Below, in pieces: positions 5,612 through 6,078 of a stretch of 6,078 nucleotides of DNA. Each line of letters opens with the position of its first letter. Positions within the stretch are counted from its first letter, which is position 1. The stretch covers positions 1 through 6,078 of the forward strand of contig DAOVGU010000214.1 of NCBI GenBank assembly GCA_030672255.1, written 5' to 3'. The notes under the pieces are model-generated. The model made no database searches and was not told the origin of the DNA. It saw nothing but the letters and a program-made list of their open reading frames with translations. The stretch is from a bacterium. Its GTDB lineage: Bacteria > Ratteibacteria > UBA8468. A program made the translations under genes and the position numbers.

Positions 5612-5710
5612 TAGTGCGATCCTGTTGCTACAAGCTTAACCTGGAAGACTAATTACGCAGATTCCTACTGAAGTAAGCAGAGAGTATGGTAGCGCAATTC
5701 AGGATCGCTA
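5612..5710. repeat. Inverted-repeat element with GCGATCCTG arms at the end of cobD
   Basis: GCGATCCTG (5616-5624) is matched by CAGGATCGC (5700-5708), a perfect 9-bp inverted repeat; with gaps the arms extend to TAGTGCG...TTGCTA (5612-5630) and TAGCGCAATT...CGCTA (5690-5710). The interior (5631-5689) holds a GATTCCTACTG and AGTAAGCAG segment that resembles parts of the 1837-1887 unit. The right edge supplies the TAG stop codon of cobD (5708-5710). With the two repeats to its left it fills the 208-bp gap. Confidence 0.65.
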
Positions 5711-6078
5711 TGCTTCTTTTCTTAAGGCTTGAAGTAATTTTTGATTTTCCTTTCTGCTTTTCACTGCCACGCGAATAAATGAATTATTAAGTCCTCGGAT
5801 ATTACTACAATCACGAATTAGAATTCTCTTTTTAAGCAATTCCCTTTGTAGGTGAGAAGCAGCTCCCTCCTCAATCCTCTCCCTCCCTTTTTCCCTCCCC
5901 ACTTGTGGGAGTGCATCCCCCGGGTTGGGGTGGGGGAGATGTATCTTAATGAGGATAAAGTTTGTCTTTGAGGAAAATGGTTTTAGTCCCGGGATCCTAG
6001 CCAGCCCATTAAAGAGAAAGAGCCTTTCCCTTTCCATAAAATTTCTACTTCTTTTAATAAATTGTTTATCCTCTAAAA
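5708..6078 (-). CDS. cobD: L-threonine-O-3-phosphate decarboxylase CobD (partial, N-terminus outside window) with an in-frame insertion
   Basis: CobD is a PLP-dependent class I/II aminotransferase-fold enzyme that decarboxylates L-threonine phosphate to aminopropanol phosphate, the linker used by CbiB. Only the C-terminal 122 residues are present, and the frame is open to position 6078; the methionine at 6035-6037 is internal, because family-like sequence (LEDKQFIKRSRNF) continues upstream. GLKPFSSKTNFILIKI, then IRDCSN (5801-5818) and FIRVAVKSR (around 5753-5779) are diagnostic for CobD rather than HisC; the Arg in FIRVAV is the substrate-carboxylate binder in the fold. The PLP lysine is outside the window. 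Between NFILIKI and the conserved SHLQRELLKKRILIRDCSN lie about 26 extra residues rich in Pro, Gly, Arg and Glu that match no family feature and look repeat-derived. The frame is intact, so the protein may still be made. Confidence 0.85.
   Translation of the reverse strand, partial: LEDKQFIKRSRNFMERERLFLFNGLARIPGLKPFSSKTNFILIKIHLPHPNPGDALPQVGREKGRERIEEGAASHLQRELLKKRILIRDCSNIRGLNNSFIRVAVKSRKENQKLLQALRKEA
5862..5940 (-). repeat. Repeat-derived, in-frame insertion inside cobD
   Basis: On the minus strand this stretch starts CTCCCCCACCCCAACCC and continues with a purine-rich GGGAGGGAAAAAGGGAGGG run, unlike the AT-rich coding sequence around it. It contains the inverted repeat CCCAC/GTGGG (5898-5902 with 5905-5909). 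Its translation begins LPHPNP, which I know as a common reading of a dispersed G/C-rich palindromic repeat in many bacterial genomes (from memory). Total length is about 79 bp and it keeps the frame. Exact edges are uncertain by some ten bases on each side. Confidence 0.65.

Noticed and set aside
5500..5707. Cobalamin riboswitch or promoter in the largest gap
   Set aside because: I found no B12-box-like sequence (GCCACTG) or convincing -35/-10 pair; the gap is explained by palindromic repeats. A riboswitch, if present, is more likely upstream of the operon beyond the right edge.

Overview
This 6078-base window is a stretch of a cobamide (vitamin B12) metabolism and uptake locus from a moderately AT-rich bacterium. 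All recognisable genes lie on the minus strand and read from the right edge to the left: CobD-like threonine-phosphate decarboxylase (5' end outside the window), an AsnB-like amide ligase without a glutaminase domain, a DPH6-like PP-loop ATPase, CbiB, BtuF, BtuC, and BtuD (3' end outside the window). The host cannot be placed firmly. The many short palindromic repeats, of kinds I associate with uncultivated groundwater or sediment bacteria, suggest such a lineage (inference, low confidence).

Right part (about 4591-6078): the end of cobD, a 208-bp gap packed with nested palindromes, then the AsnB-like gene. Middle (2773-4598): the DPH6-like gene overlaps the AsnB-like gene by 8 nt, a 185-bp gap holds a large palindromic element, and then cbiB follows. 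Left part (1-2779): btuF overlaps cbiB by 7 nt, then btuC and btuD follow, separated by gaps of 152 and 126 bp that again hold palindromic repeats.

How the genes fit together: CobD makes (R)-1-aminopropan-2-ol phosphate, CbiB attaches it to adenosylcobyric acid to give adenosylcobinamide phosphate, and BtuFCD imports corrinoids through the cytoplasmic membrane. The unexplained part is the pair of PP-loop ligases between CobD and CbiB. Both belong to families that activate a carboxylate with ATP (AMP plus PPi leaving) and can form an amide. The DPH6 family is known for diphthamide synthesis, which bacteria lack, so this pair is the best candidate for undescribed biochemistry.

The second theme is repeats. 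Every gene junction is either a 7-8 nt overlap or a gap filled with palindromic repeats, from at least five families. In three genes (cobD, DPH6-like, btuC) the stop codon sits in or at the edge of a repeat, and in cobD a further repeat appears to be inserted in frame inside the coding sequence. No gene start shows a strong Shine-Dalgarno sequence. I saw no RNA gene, CRISPR array, transposase gene, cobalamin riboswitch or clear terminator.
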